Translations under genes and position numbers: made by a program
Part shown: positions 15,972 through 24,588 of the stretch, one piece after another
Layout of the letters: each line of letters opens with the position of its first letter
Numbering within the stretch: the first letter of the stretch is position 1
The notes under the pieces: generated by a model
Database searches by the model: none
What the model saw: only the letters and a program-made list of their open reading frames with translations
Told to the model about the DNA's origin: nothing
Source of the DNA: an uncultured Pseudomonadales bacterium
GTDB taxonomy: Bacteria > Pseudomonadota > Gammaproteobacteria > Pseudomonadales > Azotimanducaceae
Reading direction: 5' to 3'
NCBI GenBank assembly: GCA_958296165.1
Contig: OY282447.1
Span: 4,439,154-4,503,153 of the forward strand
Length of the DNA stretch: 64,000 bases

Positions 15972-16967
15972 TCAGCCGAGCATTGCCTCCAAACGCCGTC
16001 CGGCTTCCGCCGCGCTGCCTCCCGGCATCGGCAAGAGCTGCAACTCCGCCCCCGAGTCGGCTCGGGCGGCGAGCTGTTCCACCACCGATTCGATTGGGCC
16101 GATCACTTGGATTTCGCGCACCATCGGTTCGGATATCGCCGCCAGCGCAGCGTCCATGTCCCGATTGCCAGTCCAAGCCGCCCTCGACGCCAATACTTCC
16201 GCCTCAAAGCCGTTGTTCGCCAACATGTTCCAGTAGAAGTCGCCCATGCGGTTGACGTAGTGGAACAACGGCTGCCGAGCCATTTGCCAAGCGGCTTCGT
16301 CGTTGCTGCCGTCGAGCACGTAGACGTTGGTAAAGGGCGCGATGGTCACGGCGTCCTCTGGGCGACCGGCGGCCGTAGACGCCGTGGCCAAGTCTTGGCG
16401 AAGCGAGGCGAAGCGGTTCTTCGGCCAGTGGATGGGGAAGATGCCGTCGGCGATTTCGCCGGTTTGCCGAATGGACTTAGGCGTGATGGCGGCAATGTAG
16501 ATGGGAACGTGATCGCGCGGACGGTCGTAGTCCAGACGGAAGCCTCGGCTCATGGAGAAGATGCGGCCGTCGTAGTTCAAACGCTCGCCGCTAATCAGGG
16601 TGTTGATGATCTCGACGTATTCGCGGATGCGGCGCAGCGGCGTCTGGAACGACACGCCGTGGAAGTGCTCGATCACGCGATGGCCCGAGGAACCCAAGCC
16701 GCACACCATGCGGCCGCCGGAGATGGTCTCCAGGGCGGCGAACTCTTGCGCGATGGCACCCGGCGAGCGCGAGTAGACGTTGAGGATGGACGTACCGATT
16801 GCGATGCGTTCTGTATTGGCAGCCAGCAGCGTCATCCAAGGCACCGTGGACGGCCCCCAGGCTTCGCCGGTGGCCACGAACTCATAGCCGAGCGACTCGG
16901 CAATGCGCACCTTCTCCAACGATTCGCGCCAGTCGCGGCCGGCGCCAGCCAGAACACCCAACCTCAT
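15972..16967 (-). CDS. LLM-class flavin-dependent oxidoreductase
   Basis: A 331-residue luciferase-like monooxygenase-family protein with the (beta/alpha)8 pattern MRLGVLAGAGRDW, SLGYEFVATGEAW, ERIAIGTSILNVYSRSP, SGGRMVCGLGSSG and a flavin-binding VPIYIAAITPKSIR. Relatives are F420- or FMN-dependent; the sequence seen resembles the F420-type 5,10-methylene-H4MPT reductase branch, but cofactor choice cannot be settled by eye. It is 37 bases downstream of the cyclase-family gene on the same strand and is probably the last gene of that transcript. The substrate is unknown. Confidence 0.8.
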   Translation of the reverse strand: MRLGVLAGAGRDWRESLEKVRIAESLGYEFVATGEAWGPSTVPWMTLLAANTERIAIGTSILNVYSRSPGAIAQEFAALETISGGRMVCGLGSSGHRVIEHFHGVSFQTPLRRIREYVEIINTLISGERLNYDGRIFSMSRGFRLDYDRPRDHVPIYIAAITPKSIRQTGEIADGIFPIHWPKNRFASLRQDLATASTAAGRPEDAVTIAPFTNVYVLDGSNDEAAWQMARQPLFHYVNRMGDFYWNMLANNGFEAEVLASRAAWTGNRDMDAALAAISEPMVREIQVIGPIESVVEQLAARADSGAELQLLPMPGGSAAEAGRRLEAMLG

Positions 16968-17004
16968 CGTCTCTCCTCTTTCTACAAGTCCCTACAAGTC
17001 CCGA

Positions 17005-17982
17005 TTAGAACACGGCCAGCGGGTTCAGCGGCGAGCCCGTGCCGCCCACCACGCGCAGCGGCGCACCAATGAACAGAAACTCCCAGCGCTTGCGGCTCGC
17101 GGCGGCTTGCGCCACATCGTCCAAGTTCAGATTGTCGAGAATCCGCATGCCCATGCCTACGAGCACCAGCTCGTGCAGCGGATTGGCCAGGCCCTCCACT
17201 CCCGAAGGCATCACGTCGCTCACGCCGTCGCAGCCGATCAGCGCTACGTCGCGCTCCTTGAGCCACTTGGCAACCGATGCGTGCATGCCGGCGGCCGCAG
17301 CAAGGAAGTTCCATTGGCCCTTCTGTCGCACGCGCTCCCAGCGCCCCGTGCGCACCAAGAGCACGTCGCCGCTGCCAACCGTGATGCCCGTCTTCTCCTC
17401 CCACGCTTCCAAATCCGCCGCCGTGATGGCCGTGCCGGGATCGAGGAAATCGATGCCCTTGAACCAAGGCATGTCCACCAGCACGCCGCGGCTCACGATG
17501 CCGTTCTTCAAGTTGTGGATGCCGAGCTTCGTGGCGCCCGTGGGCTTGATGGTGTCGAAGCCGAAGCCGTTGTACAGCTTGCCTTTGTGGGCGAAGTGCG
17601 GCAGCCCGTCAATGTGCGAGTGGGCGAAGCCGTGGTATTGCACGCCGTAGTCGTCTCCCGCCACATCGTGGCCGCTGAACTTGCCCGTGGCGACGCTGTG
17701 GCGGAACGGGTTCTGATTCAGTTCGTCCTGCACGGTGTTGAGATCGAGCGCCATGGATACCGTCACTCCCTCCTGCACCAGCGCGACCGCGGCCTTGCTC
17801 TTGGCCGGAGTGACGAGGTTCAAGGTGCCCAGCTCGTCGTCCTCGCCCCAGCGGCCCCAGTTGGAGATCTCCTCCATCCAGCGGTCGAACTCCGCTCGCG
17901 ACACGGTTGAACTTGGCTCGGCCGCCGGCGCGAGGCCGGCGCTGCTCAAGACCGCAAGCGCAAGAATGTGCTGAATCCGCAT
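17005..17982 (-). CDS. exported cyclase-family (kynurenine formamidase-like) protein
   Basis: The 325-residue product has a signal peptide (MRIQHILALAVLSSAGLAPA) and the metal-dependent cyclase fold. Its key block is YHGFAHSHIDGLPHF, a variant of the HxGTHxDxPxH metal-binding motif; the second H-D-x2-H set is intact. Members hydrolyse amides or lactones such as N-formylkynurenine. The ATG at 17982 has AAGGAG just upstream (complement of 17989-17994) and gives a clean signal peptide, so it was preferred over a start 40 codons earlier. It starts 11 bases after dcd on the same strand. Export and the altered first motif position suggest a substrate other than formylkynurenine. Confidence 0.8.
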   Translation of the reverse strand: MRIQHILALAVLSSAGLAPAAEPSSTVSRAEFDRWMEEISNWGRWGEDDELGTLNLVTPAKSKAAVALVQEGVTVSMALDLNTVQDELNQNPFRHSVATGKFSGHDVAGDDYGVQYHGFAHSHIDGLPHFAHKGKLYNGFGFDTIKPTGATKLGIHNLKNGIVSRGVLVDMPWFKGIDFLDPGTAITAADLEAWEEKTGITVGSGDVLLVRTGRWERVRQKGQWNFLAAAAGMHASVAKWLKERDVALIGCDGVSDVMPSGVEGLANPLHELVLVGMGMRILDNLNLDDVAQAAASRKRWEFLFIGAPLRVVGGTGSPLNPLAVF

Positions 17983-17992
17983 GTGATGCTCC

Positions 17993-18559
17993 TTACGCGC
18001 GCGGCAGTGCGACGCCGCGCTGATGTTGGTATTTGCCGTCCCGGTCACGGTAGGACACTTCGCATGCCTCGTCGCTCTGCAGAAACAGCAGTTGCGCGAC
18101 ACCCTCGTTGGCGTAGATCTTGGCCGGCAGATTGGTGGTGTTGGAGAACTCGAGCGTCACATGGCCTTCCCACTCCGGCTCCAAGGGCGTGACGTTGACG
18201 ATGATGCCGCAGCGCGCATAGGTGGATTTGCCGACGCATAGGGTGAGCACGTCGCGCGGAATGCGAAAGTACTCCACCGTTCTGGCAAGCGCGAAGGCGT
18301 TGGGCGGAATGATGCAGCTGTCGCCCTCCACATCGACGAAGCTGCGCTCGTCGAATGCCTTCGGATCCACCGTGGCGGAGTAGATGTTCGTGAACACCTT
18401 GAACTCCGGCGCGCAGCGCACGTCGTAGCCATAGCTCGACGTGCCGAACGAAATTACCCGTTGCTCGCCAACGACGCGCACCTGCTCCGCCTCGAACGGC
18501 TCGATCATCCCCTCCTCGGCCGCCATGGCGCGAATCCAGCGGTCGGACTTGATCGTCAT
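17993..18559 (-). CDS. dcd: dCTP deaminase
   Basis: The 188-residue protein is almost diagnostic for Dcd: [69 protein letters not shown] with the catalytic Glu in [14 protein letters not shown], and [10 protein letters not shown]. It deaminates dCTP to dUTP, the first step of the main dTMP route in many Gram-negative bacteria. The length equals that of Pseudomonas homologues. Its start overlaps the mrp stop in an ATGA arrangement, so the two are translationally coupled. The mrp-dcd neighbourhood next to metG is conserved in several gammaproteobacteria. Confidence 0.95.
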   Translation of the reverse strand: MTIKSDRWIRAMAAEEGMIEPFEAEQVRVVGEQRVISFGTSSYGYDVRCAPEFKVFTNIYSATVDPKAFDERSFVDVEGDSCIIPPNAFALARTVEYFRIPRDVLTLCVGKSTYARCGIIVNVTPLEPEWEGHVTLEFSNTTNLPAKIYANEGVAQLLFLQSDEACEVSYRDRDGKYQHQRGVALPRA

Positions 18560-19593
18560 TGGTCGTCCATCGAGATGGTGGGCGGCGGCGCGGCGACTTG
18601 CGCGAGCCGCCACAGCTGTCCGGCGATGCGCCGCGCGCAGTCGACATAGAGCGTCGCGGCCGAGCCAGTCGGATCCGCAGCCACGGTCGGCTTGCCGCCG
18701 TCCGTGGATTCGCGGATGCGCGGGTCGAGCGGAAACTCGCCGAGCAGCTCCACGCCGTATTCTTCGGCCACACGCTGTCCGCCGCCGGCAGCGAATAGAT
18801 GATGCGCCTTGCCGCAGCCATCGCACTCGAACCAGCTCATGTTCTCGACGATGCCGAGGATGGGGATGTCTACCTTGCGGAACATCTCGATGCCCTTGCG
18901 TGCATCGAGCAGGGCGATGTCCTGCGGCGTGGTGACGATCACGGCGCCGCTCACCCGCGCTTGCTGCGAAAGCGTGAGCTGTATGTCGCCGGTGCCCGGC
19001 GGCATGTCCACCACCAGATAGTCGAGCCCGCCCCACTCCGTTTGGCCGATGAGCTGCTGCAGAGCGCCCGACGCCATCGGCCCGCGCCACACCATCGGCG
19101 TTCGATCGGTCACCATCATGCTCATGGAAATCGCTTCGATGCCGTGTACGCGCATGGGTATGAAGGTGCGCTGATCGCGCACTTCCGGGCGCCTGCCCTC
19201 CGGCACGCCCAGCATCATGCCTTGGCTGGGGCCGTAGATGTCGGCATCTAGAATGCCGGCCTTCGCCCCGGCACGATCAAGGCCCAGCGCCAAGTTGACC
19301 GCCGTGGTGGATTTGCCGACCCCGCCCTTGCCAGATGCCACCGCCACGATGTGCGATGCGCCCGCGACGCCCTCCCCCGGCGGCGGCGCAAACGTGAGAT
19401 CGAGCGTTACCGCGGCCCCCAAGCGTTCAGACAGGGCTTCCGTGTAGGGTTCCAGCAAGCCCTCGACCGGGTAGCCGAGCACGGCGTCAACGTGCCATCG
19501 CCCGTGCAAACGAGCCGCGCGGCGGATTGCGCCGAGCTCTCCCCATGGGACGCCGACTACTGGGTCCGGGAACGTGTCGATAGGGTTCGGCAT
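18556..19593 (-). CDS. apbC: Mrp/ApbC iron-sulfur cluster carrier ATPase
   Basis: A 345-residue Mrp-type P-loop protein. An N-terminal MIP18-like domain (about 1-70, weakly conserved) precedes the deviant Walker [19 protein letters not shown] near residues 87-104. Further features are [18 protein letters not shown], the switch [13 protein letters not shown], and the CxxC in [14 protein letters not shown] that binds a bridging Fe-S cluster in the dimer. It delivers Fe-S clusters to apo-proteins; the Fe-S enzymes of the nearby Rnf operon are plausible clients. The ATG at 19593 starts the conserved part; a perfect TATAAT lies 31 bases before it. Confidence 0.93.
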   Translation of the reverse strand: MPNPIDTFPDPVVGVPWGELGAIRRAARLHGRWHVDAVLGYPVEGLLEPYTEALSERLGAAVTLDLTFAPPPGEGVAGASHIVAVASGKGGVGKSTTAVNLALGLDRAGAKAGILDADIYGPSQGMMLGVPEGRRPEVRDQRTFIPMRVHGIEAISMSMMVTDRTPMVWRGPMASGALQQLIGQTEWGGLDYLVVDMPPGTGDIQLTLSQQARVSGAVIVTTPQDIALLDARKGIEMFRKVDIPILGIVENMSWFECDGCGKAHHLFAAGGGQRVAEEYGVELLGEFPLDPRIRESTDGGKPTVAADPTGSAATLYVDCARRIAGQLWRLAQVAAPPPTISMDDQ

Positions 19594-19623
19594 GTGGCCT
19601 AGGGGGCTGCGCGAGTGACCCGC

Positions 19624-19629
19624 ATTATA
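19624..19629 (-). promoter_or_regulatory. candidate -10 box for mrp-dcd
   Basis: The minus strand reads TATAAT, 31 bases before the mrp ATG. No convincing TTGACA-like -35 element is seen at 16-18 bases further out, so the call rests on the perfect hexamer and its position in a 100-base gap. Confidence 0.45.
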
Positions 19630-19693
19630 CCGCCCGCCTAGCCGCAGCCGTGCCTCGCCCGATGCCGATGTTCCAGGCGCGCCTATGTGGCCC

Positions 19694-20317
19694 TCAGCGC
19701 TGGCGGCGCACTCGAGCGCTCTGGCGAGTGCGCTCATTCTTCAAGTCGTGCGTACCCATGAAACCGGACTTGATGGTGACGCGATCGCCAACAGCGTAGG
19801 TCGTATTGGGCTCGTATTCGTTCTCGCGCCACACTTGGCCGTTGTCCAAGGTGATCTGGAAGTTGCCGCGCATCAGCTTCTTCAAACGCACGATCTCTGC
19901 CGTGATCGCCTGGCCTGGCTCGTCGTTCTCGGCTCGACCGCGCCGACGCTCTTTGCGGTCGTCAGCGGCCGCCTCTTCGTGCTCAGCCGCTTGTCGCCTG
20001 TCGCGCTTGAACCAGCCACGCCAGCCGCCGGACTGCTCGCCATCTTCTTGGGCGTCTTCCGTTGCCTCTGCACGCGGCGGCGGCGTTGCGTTGCTTAGTG
20101 GCGCGGAGACCGTCTCTGTTTCCAGATTCGGCTGCGGCTCGGCGACGCTTGGGCCGATGCCTCTTGCCACGCGGTCGTAACAGGCCAAACGTTCGACATC
20201 GTCTGCCACTTGGCCGCAGCGCGCGATGGCAGCGTTTTGCTCCGCTGCCGACGTAGCCACCGATGCCAGAGGCACAGCGATTGCCAGCAGCCACCAGAGA
20301 ACACCTTTGTTTGCCAT
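19694..20317 (-). CDS. exported envelope protein of unknown function
   Basis: A 207-residue protein with a signal peptide (MANKGVLWWLLAIAVPLASV). Just after it, CGQVADDVERLACYD resembles the C-x-(I/V)-x5-RLxCYD segment of several periplasmic proteins, including T6SS-associated TagO. The middle (about 60-130) is low-complexity and charged, rich in E, D and R. The C-terminus, LDNGQVWRENEYEPNTTYAV followed by GDRVTIKSG, is a small beta-rich motif seen in many envelope proteins. No T6SS genes are present, so a T6SS role is not supported. It lies between mrp and metG, where Pseudomonas-type genomes usually have nothing. Confidence 0.65.
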   Translation of the reverse strand: MANKGVLWWLLAIAVPLASVATSAAEQNAAIARCGQVADDVERLACYDRVARGIGPSVAEPQPNLETETVSAPLSNATPPPRAEATEDAQEDGEQSGGWRGWFKRDRRQAAEHEEAAADDRKERRRGRAENDEPGQAITAEIVRLKKLMRGNFQITLDNGQVWRENEYEPNTTYAVGDRVTIKSGFMGTHDLKNERTRQSARVRRQR

Positions 20318-20392
20318 TCAACAACTCCAATCCATCGTCCAATCCAATGCCGCTCCCGGCGCCCACCTAATCATACCGCCGCACCAACCCTT

Positions 20393-20446
20393 GCCGGTTC
20401 CACCGGTTCTGCCAGTTCCGCCAGTTCCGCCGGTTCCGTCAGTTCC
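20393..20446 (+). repeat. six tandem 9-bp repeats upstream of metG
   Basis: Six consecutive 9-base units of the type GCCRGTTCC (GCCGGTTCC, ACCGGTTCT, GCCAGTTCC twice, GCCGGTTCC, GTCAGTTCC) fill the gap between the minus-strand envelope gene and metG. They end about 28 bases before a TATGAT box. Such arrays change copy number by slippage and could alter metG promoter spacing or activity. Confidence 0.85.
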
Positions 20447-20474
20447 GGCGATAGCCAACTACGCCCTTCCCCGC

Positions 20475-20480
20475 TATGAT
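20475..20480 (+). promoter_or_regulatory. candidate -10 box for metG
   Basis: TATGAT lies 38 bases before the metG ATG, directly after the 9-bp repeat array. No strong -35 hexamer is seen; the repeat array occupies that position. The same TATGAT hexamer is found before tatA in this window. Confidence 0.35.
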
Positions 20481-20518
20481 CCGCGCCCTTCCCGCTGTGG
20501 GCCTTGGAAGCCTTCGCC

Positions 20519-22513
20519 ATGCGCCGCATTCTCGTCACCAGCGCCCTGCCCTATGCCAACGGCGCCATCCATCTCGGCCACTTGTTCGAGCACATCCAAA
20601 CCGACATTTGGGTGCGCTTTCAACGCATGTCCGGCCACGAGTGCATCTACGTGTGCGCCGACGACGCGCATGGCACGGCGACGATGCTGCTAGCAGAACG
20701 GGAAGGCGTTACGAACGAGGCATTGATCGACCGGCTGCGCGGCGAGCATGCCGAGGACTTGCGGCGCTTCCACATCAGTCACGACAACTACTATTCCACG
20801 CACTCGCCGGAGAACGAGCACTACGCCAGCCTGATCTACGCGCGGCTCAAGGAACGCGGCTATACGTTTACAGCCGACGTGGCGCAGCTCTACGACGCCG
20901 AGCGGCAGCTGTTCCTGGCGGATCGGCAAGTGCGAGGCACCTGCCCGCGCTGCGGCGCCGAGGACCAGCCCGGCGACAATTGCGACGACTGCGGCGCCAC
21001 CTACGACGCTACCGAGCTGGGCGAACCCCGTTCCGCGCTGTCGGACGCCAAGCCGGAACTGCGCCGCAGCGAGCACTATTTCGTAGACCTGCCGCAGTTC
21101 GCAGGCTTCCTTAGGGAGTGGACTGCAAGCGGCCCGATACAGCCGGAAGTCGCCAACAAACTGGCCGAGTGGCTGAACGCCGGCTTGCAGGCCTGGGACA
21201 TCAGCCGCGACGCACCCTACTTCGGCTTTCCCATTCCCGATGCCGAGGGCAAGTTCTTCTACGTGTGGATGGATGCGCCGATCGGCTACATGGCGAGCTT
21301 CAAGAACCTGTGCGACCGAACGCAAGGGCTCGACTTCGACGACTTCTGGCACCCCGACGGCAGCGCCGAAGTGCACCACTTCATCGGCAAGGACATCGTC
21401 AACTTCCACTGCCTGTTCTGGCCGGCGGTGCTTGAACACGCCGGCTTCCGCACGCCCACGCGCGTCCATGTGCATGGCTTCATCACCGTCGACGGGGTGC
21501 GAATGTCCAAGTCGCGCGGCACGTTCATCAACGCCAGCACCTATCTCGAGCACTTGGACCCGGAGTATCTGCGCTACTACTTCGCCACCAAGATCTCCGC
21601 TCGGGTGGACGACGTCGACATCAACCTGGCGGATTTCGTGCAGCGCGTGAACGCCGATCTGGTGGGCAAGGTGGTGAACATCGCATCGCGCTGCGCCGGC
21701 TTCATCGGCAAGAACTTTGGGGGCAGGCTGGCCGCGCAGATCCACAACGAAGAGCTCTGGAACGCCATCTCAGAAGCCCGTGCGCCACTCGCCGAACTCT
21801 ATGAACGCGGCGACATGGGCCGCGCCGTACGCGACATTACCGCGCTCGCGGATCAAGCCAACCGCTACATCGCCGAGCGGGAACCGTGGAAGCACGTTAA
21901 GGATCCCGCCCGTCGGGAGGAAGTTCACGGCGTCTGTTCGCTCGGCATCAACGTCTTCCGGGCGCTGGTCATCTACCTGAAACCGATCTTGCCGGCGATG
22001 GCCGCCAAGGCGGAGGCGTTCCTGCAGGTCGAACCTTTGGTCTGGGACGATGCCGCCGCGCCGCTGCTCGACCACGAGATAGTGCGCTACAAGGCGGTGT
22101 TTACACGCATGGATCCGAAGGCCGTGGACCGAGTCGTAGCCGCCACTCGCGCCGAAGACAACGCCCTCGCCAGCGAAGCCGATGCAGCAACGATCAGCAT
22201 TGACGATTTCCTGAAAGTGGACTTGCGCGTCGCGCGCGTCGTCGCCGCAGAGCGCGTCGAAGGCGCCGACAAGCTCTTGCAGCTCACCCTGGACGTCGGC
22301 GATCACCAGCGGCGCGTCTTCTCCGGCATCCGCAGTGCCTACGATCCGGCCCAGCTGGTCGGCCGCCTCACCGTGCTGGTCGCCAACCTGGCGCCGCGCA
22401 AGATGCGCTTCGGCACTTCGGAAGGCATGGTGCTGGCGGCCGGGCCGGGCGGCAGCGACATCTTCCTCGTCGCTCCGGACACCGGCGCCAAGCCTGGCAT
22501 GCAAGTGACCTAG
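20519..22513 (+). CDS. metG: methionyl-tRNA synthetase
   Basis: The 664-residue class I synthetase has the HIGH-type motif [11 protein letters not shown] near residue 15 and the KMSKS-type RMSKSRG near 325. A zinc-knuckle insertion reads [21 protein letters not shown]-terminal EMAP/Trbp-like tRNA-binding domain ([20 protein letters not shown], about 560-664) completes the long, dimeric form typical of gammaproteobacteria. It charges tRNA-Met. The ATG at 20519 begins [15 protein letters not shown], the family N-terminus; a TTG five codons earlier is unlikely. rnfA follows after four bases. Confidence 0.96.
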   Translation: MRRILVTSALPYANGAIHLGHLFEHIQTDIWVRFQRMSGHECIYVCADDAHGTATMLLAEREGVTNEALIDRLRGEHAEDLRRFHISHDNYYSTHSPENEHYASLIYARLKERGYTFTADVAQLYDAERQLFLADRQVRGTCPRCGAEDQPGDNCDDCGATYDATELGEPRSALSDAKPELRRSEHYFVDLPQFAGFLREWTASGPIQPEVANKLAEWLNAGLQAWDISRDAPYFGFPIPDAEGKFFYVWMDAPIGYMASFKNLCDRTQGLDFDDFWHPDGSAEVHHFIGKDIVNFHCLFWPAVLEHAGFRTPTRVHVHGFITVDGVRMSKSRGTFINASTYLEHLDPEYLRYYFATKISARVDDVDINLADFVQRVNADLVGKVVNIASRCAGFIGKNFGGRLAAQIHNEELWNAISEARAPLAELYERGDMGRAVRDITALADQANRYIAEREPWKHVKDPARREEVHGVCSLGINVFRALVIYLKPILPAMAAKAEAFLQVEPLVWDDAAAPLLDHEIVRYKAVFTRMDPKAVDRVVAATRAEDNALASEADAATISIDDFLKVDLRVARVVAAERVEGADKLLQLTLDVGDHQRRVFSGIRSAYDPAQLVGRLTVLVANLAPRKMRFGTSEGMVLAAGPGGSDIFLVAPDTGAKPGMQVT

Positions 22514-22517
22514 GCGA

Positions 22518-23096
22518 ATGGCGGACCTGCTGCTCATCCTCCTTTCGGCAGCGCTGGTCAACAACTTCGTCCTGGTGCAGTTCCTGGGCCTGTGCCCGTT
22601 CGTCGGCACGTCGGCCCGGTTCGAGACCGCCGTGCCGATGACGCTCGCAACGATGTTCGTATTGGCGGTCGCCGCGCTCGCCACCTATTTGGTGAACCGC
22701 TATGTGCTCGTGCCGTTCGAGCTCGGCTACCTGCGCATCATCGCGTTCATCGTGCTGATCGCGGCGGCGGTGCAGTTCACCGAGCTATTCGTACGCGCCG
22801 CAAGCCCGGTGCTGCACCGGATGCTGGGCGTATTCCTGCCGCTCATCACGAGCAATTGCGCCGTGCTCGGCGTGACCTTGATCGCGGTGGACGAAGGCCT
22901 GTCGCTGGCGCACACGTTGACGCTCGCGATCGGGGCCGGAGTAGGCTTCGGCCTTGCCATCACCGCTTTCGCAGCGCTGCGCGAGCGCATCCAGGACGCC
23001 GCCGTGCCGGCGCCCTTTCGCGGCCCGCCATTGGCGTTGGTCACCGTAGGTTTCATGGCCTTGGCCTGCTACGGCTTGCGCGGCATGGGCGCATGA
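22518..23096 (+). CDS. rnfA: Rnf electron transport complex subunit A
   Basis: A 192-residue integral membrane protein with about six hydrophobic helices, starting MADLLLILLSAALVNNFVLV. It contains the family blocks LGLCPFVGTS and LITSNCAVLGV, whose cysteines are believed to hold an Fe-S centre within the membrane between RnfA and RnfE. The complex links ferredoxin/NADH redox chemistry to ion movement, or in Rsx form keeps SoxR reduced. It starts 4 bases after metG, so it is probably read from the metG promoter, and ends in an ATGA overlap with rnfB. Confidence 0.93.
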   Translation: MADLLLILLSAALVNNFVLVQFLGLCPFVGTSARFETAVPMTLATMFVLAVAALATYLVNRYVLVPFELGYLRIIAFIVLIAAAVQFTELFVRAASPVLHRMLGVFLPLITSNCAVLGVTLIAVDEGLSLAHTLTLAIGAGVGFGLAITAFAALRERIQDAAVPAPFRGPPLALVTVGFMALACYGLRGMGA

Positions 23097-23590
23097 CGGC
23101 GGCGTTGGCGCTCGGCGGCCTCGGCCTTGTGGTCGCGCTGCTGCTCTCCATCGCCCGTGCGGTATTGGCGAGCAAGGAGCGCGGCAGCGAGGGCGCAGTC
23201 GTCGATGCGGTGGACGCGCTGTTGCCGCAAAGCCAATGCGCCCAATGCGGCTACCCCGGCTGCCGCCCCTATGCACAGGCCGTGAGCGCCGGCGAACGCT
23301 TGGATCTCTGCCGGCCGGGCGGCCCGAACACCGTAGCGAAACTCCAAGCGCTGCTCGGTAGAGAGCGCGAACCAGCGGCGGTTGCCCAAACGCCCGAACT
23401 GGTCGCCCGCATCATCGAGCGGCAGTGCGTCGGTTGCGCCCGCTGCATCGAGGTGTGCCCGGTGGACGCAATCGCCGGCGCACCCAACTATCTGCACGCC
23501 GTGCTGGCGGAGCATTGCACAGGCTGCGAATTGTGCGTTCCGGCATGTCCTGTTGATTGCATCGAGCTGGTCGCGTGGACGCCCAAGTAG
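23093..23590 (+). CDS. rnfB: Rnf electron transport complex subunit B
   Basis: The 165-residue product has an N-terminal membrane helix (ALGGLGLVVALLLSIARAVL) and a first Fe-S module, CAQCGYPGCRPYAQAV followed by a distal LC. It then has two ferredoxin-type [4Fe-4S] motifs, CVGCARCIEVCPVDAI and CTGCELCVPACPVDCI. RnfB takes electrons from ferredoxin or passes them to it on the cytoplasmic side. The ATG at 23093 overlaps the rnfA stop. It is slightly shorter than the roughly 190-residue E. coli RsxB. Confidence 0.93.
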   Translation: MTAALALGGLGLVVALLLSIARAVLASKERGSEGAVVDAVDALLPQSQCAQCGYPGCRPYAQAVSAGERLDLCRPGGPNTVAKLQALLGREREPAAVAQTPELVARIIERQCVGCARCIEVCPVDAIAGAPNYLHAVLAEHCTGCELCVPACPVDCIELVAWTPK

Positions 23591-24585
23591 CGGACTTCGC
23601 GCCGCTCGACGAGAGCGCGGACGCAGACGCGATCATCGCCCGCATCGATGCCGCCGGCATCGTCGGCATGGGCGGCGGACGCTATCCAAGCGCGCGCAAA
23701 CTCCGCGAGGCGAGAGCCGCCGATGTGAGATTCGCAATCGGCAACGGCATGGCCAGCGAACCGGGCGCCAGCGCGGACACGACGCTGCTTGGCCAACACT
23801 TCGAGGCCGTCGTTGCTGGCCTCGAGATCGTCGGCCGCTGCCTGAACGGTGCCGGATTGGCCTTGGCTGTGCCGCCTGGCAGCAAGCTGCCGGCCCCGGC
23901 CATTGAAGTGGGCGTGCCTTTCGCCGGTGATGAACAACGCCTAGCGGCACACTTTGCGACCCGAACGGCACCGAACGCAGGCCAACCAAGCGACTACGGC
24001 GTTGCCGTATTCAACGTGGCGACGCTATTCGCCATCTTCGAGGCCGTGACGCTTGGCCGCGCGCTGCGCCGACGCATCGTCTCCGTCGGGGAGACCGATC
24101 AGTGGCTTGCCATCGGCACGCCTTTGGCCGAACTGCCGATTGCCGCGGCCGGCGAACTGCGCGTCAACGGCCCGCTCACAGGTCGACCGGCACGGGCCAA
24201 CGCGGTCGTGGAGGCCAGCACGTTCAGCGTTGGCCCGGCGCGGGCGCCCGCAGATCCCTGCATTCGCTGCGGCTGGTGTGCGCCGGCGTGTCCTGAATCG
24301 CTCGTCGCCGAGCACCTGCACGACGCCTTCGAGGCCAACGCGGAGGCAGCAGCGGTGTTCGACTGCATCGAATGCGGCGCCTGCACGGCGGTCTGTCCAA
24401 GCGGCATCGACTTGGTCAACGAGTTCCGAGCATTGAAGGAGCAAACGCGGCATCGCGCCGCCTTGCGCGAACGTGCGGATGCGGCGCGCGCCCGCTCCGA
24501 CGCCCGCAGCGAGCGCTTGGCGCGGCAAGCGCGACAGCGGCAAGCGCAGCGAGCGGCGCGATTGAGCAGCAACCATAGCTGGTGA
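23575..24585 (+). CDS. rnfC: Rnf electron transport complex subunit C, lacking the usual N-terminal domain
   Basis: The product (336 residues from the GTG at 23575; a TTG at 23557 would add six) starts directly at the NADH/FMN-domain segment AGIVGMGGGRYPSARKL. It then has the SLBB-like region SDYGVAVFNVATLFAIFEAV and two [4Fe-4S] motifs, CIRCGWCAPACPES and CIECGACTAVCPSGIDLV. In E. coli-type RsxC about 130 residues with a barrel-sandwich RnfC_N domain precede this point. The rnfB coding region occupies that space, so the domain is really absent. The usual NAAECEPY segment reads NGMASEPG. A charged Arg/Ala tail ends the protein. It remains recognisable as the NADH-side subunit. Confidence 0.85.
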   Translation: MDAQVADFAPLDESADADAIIARIDAAGIVGMGGGRYPSARKLREARAADVRFAIGNGMASEPGASADTTLLGQHFEAVVAGLEIVGRCLNGAGLALAVPPGSKLPAPAIEVGVPFAGDEQRLAAHFATRTAPNAGQPSDYGVAVFNVATLFAIFEAVTLGRALRRRIVSVGETDQWLAIGTPLAELPIAAAGELRVNGPLTGRPARANAVVEASTFSVGPARAPADPCIRCGWCAPACPESLVAEHLHDAFEANAEAAAVFDCIECGACTAVCPSGIDLVNEFRALKEQTRHRAALRERADAARARSDARSERLARQARQRQAQRAARLSSNHSW

Positions 24586-24588
24586 AGC

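Noticed and set aside
19694..20317. Type VI secretion accessory TagO
   Set aside because: Only a short RLACYD-type block is shared and there are no T6SS genes in the window.
20393..20446. Repeat array considered as a CRISPR
   Set aside because: Units are 9 bases and directly adjacent, with no spacers.
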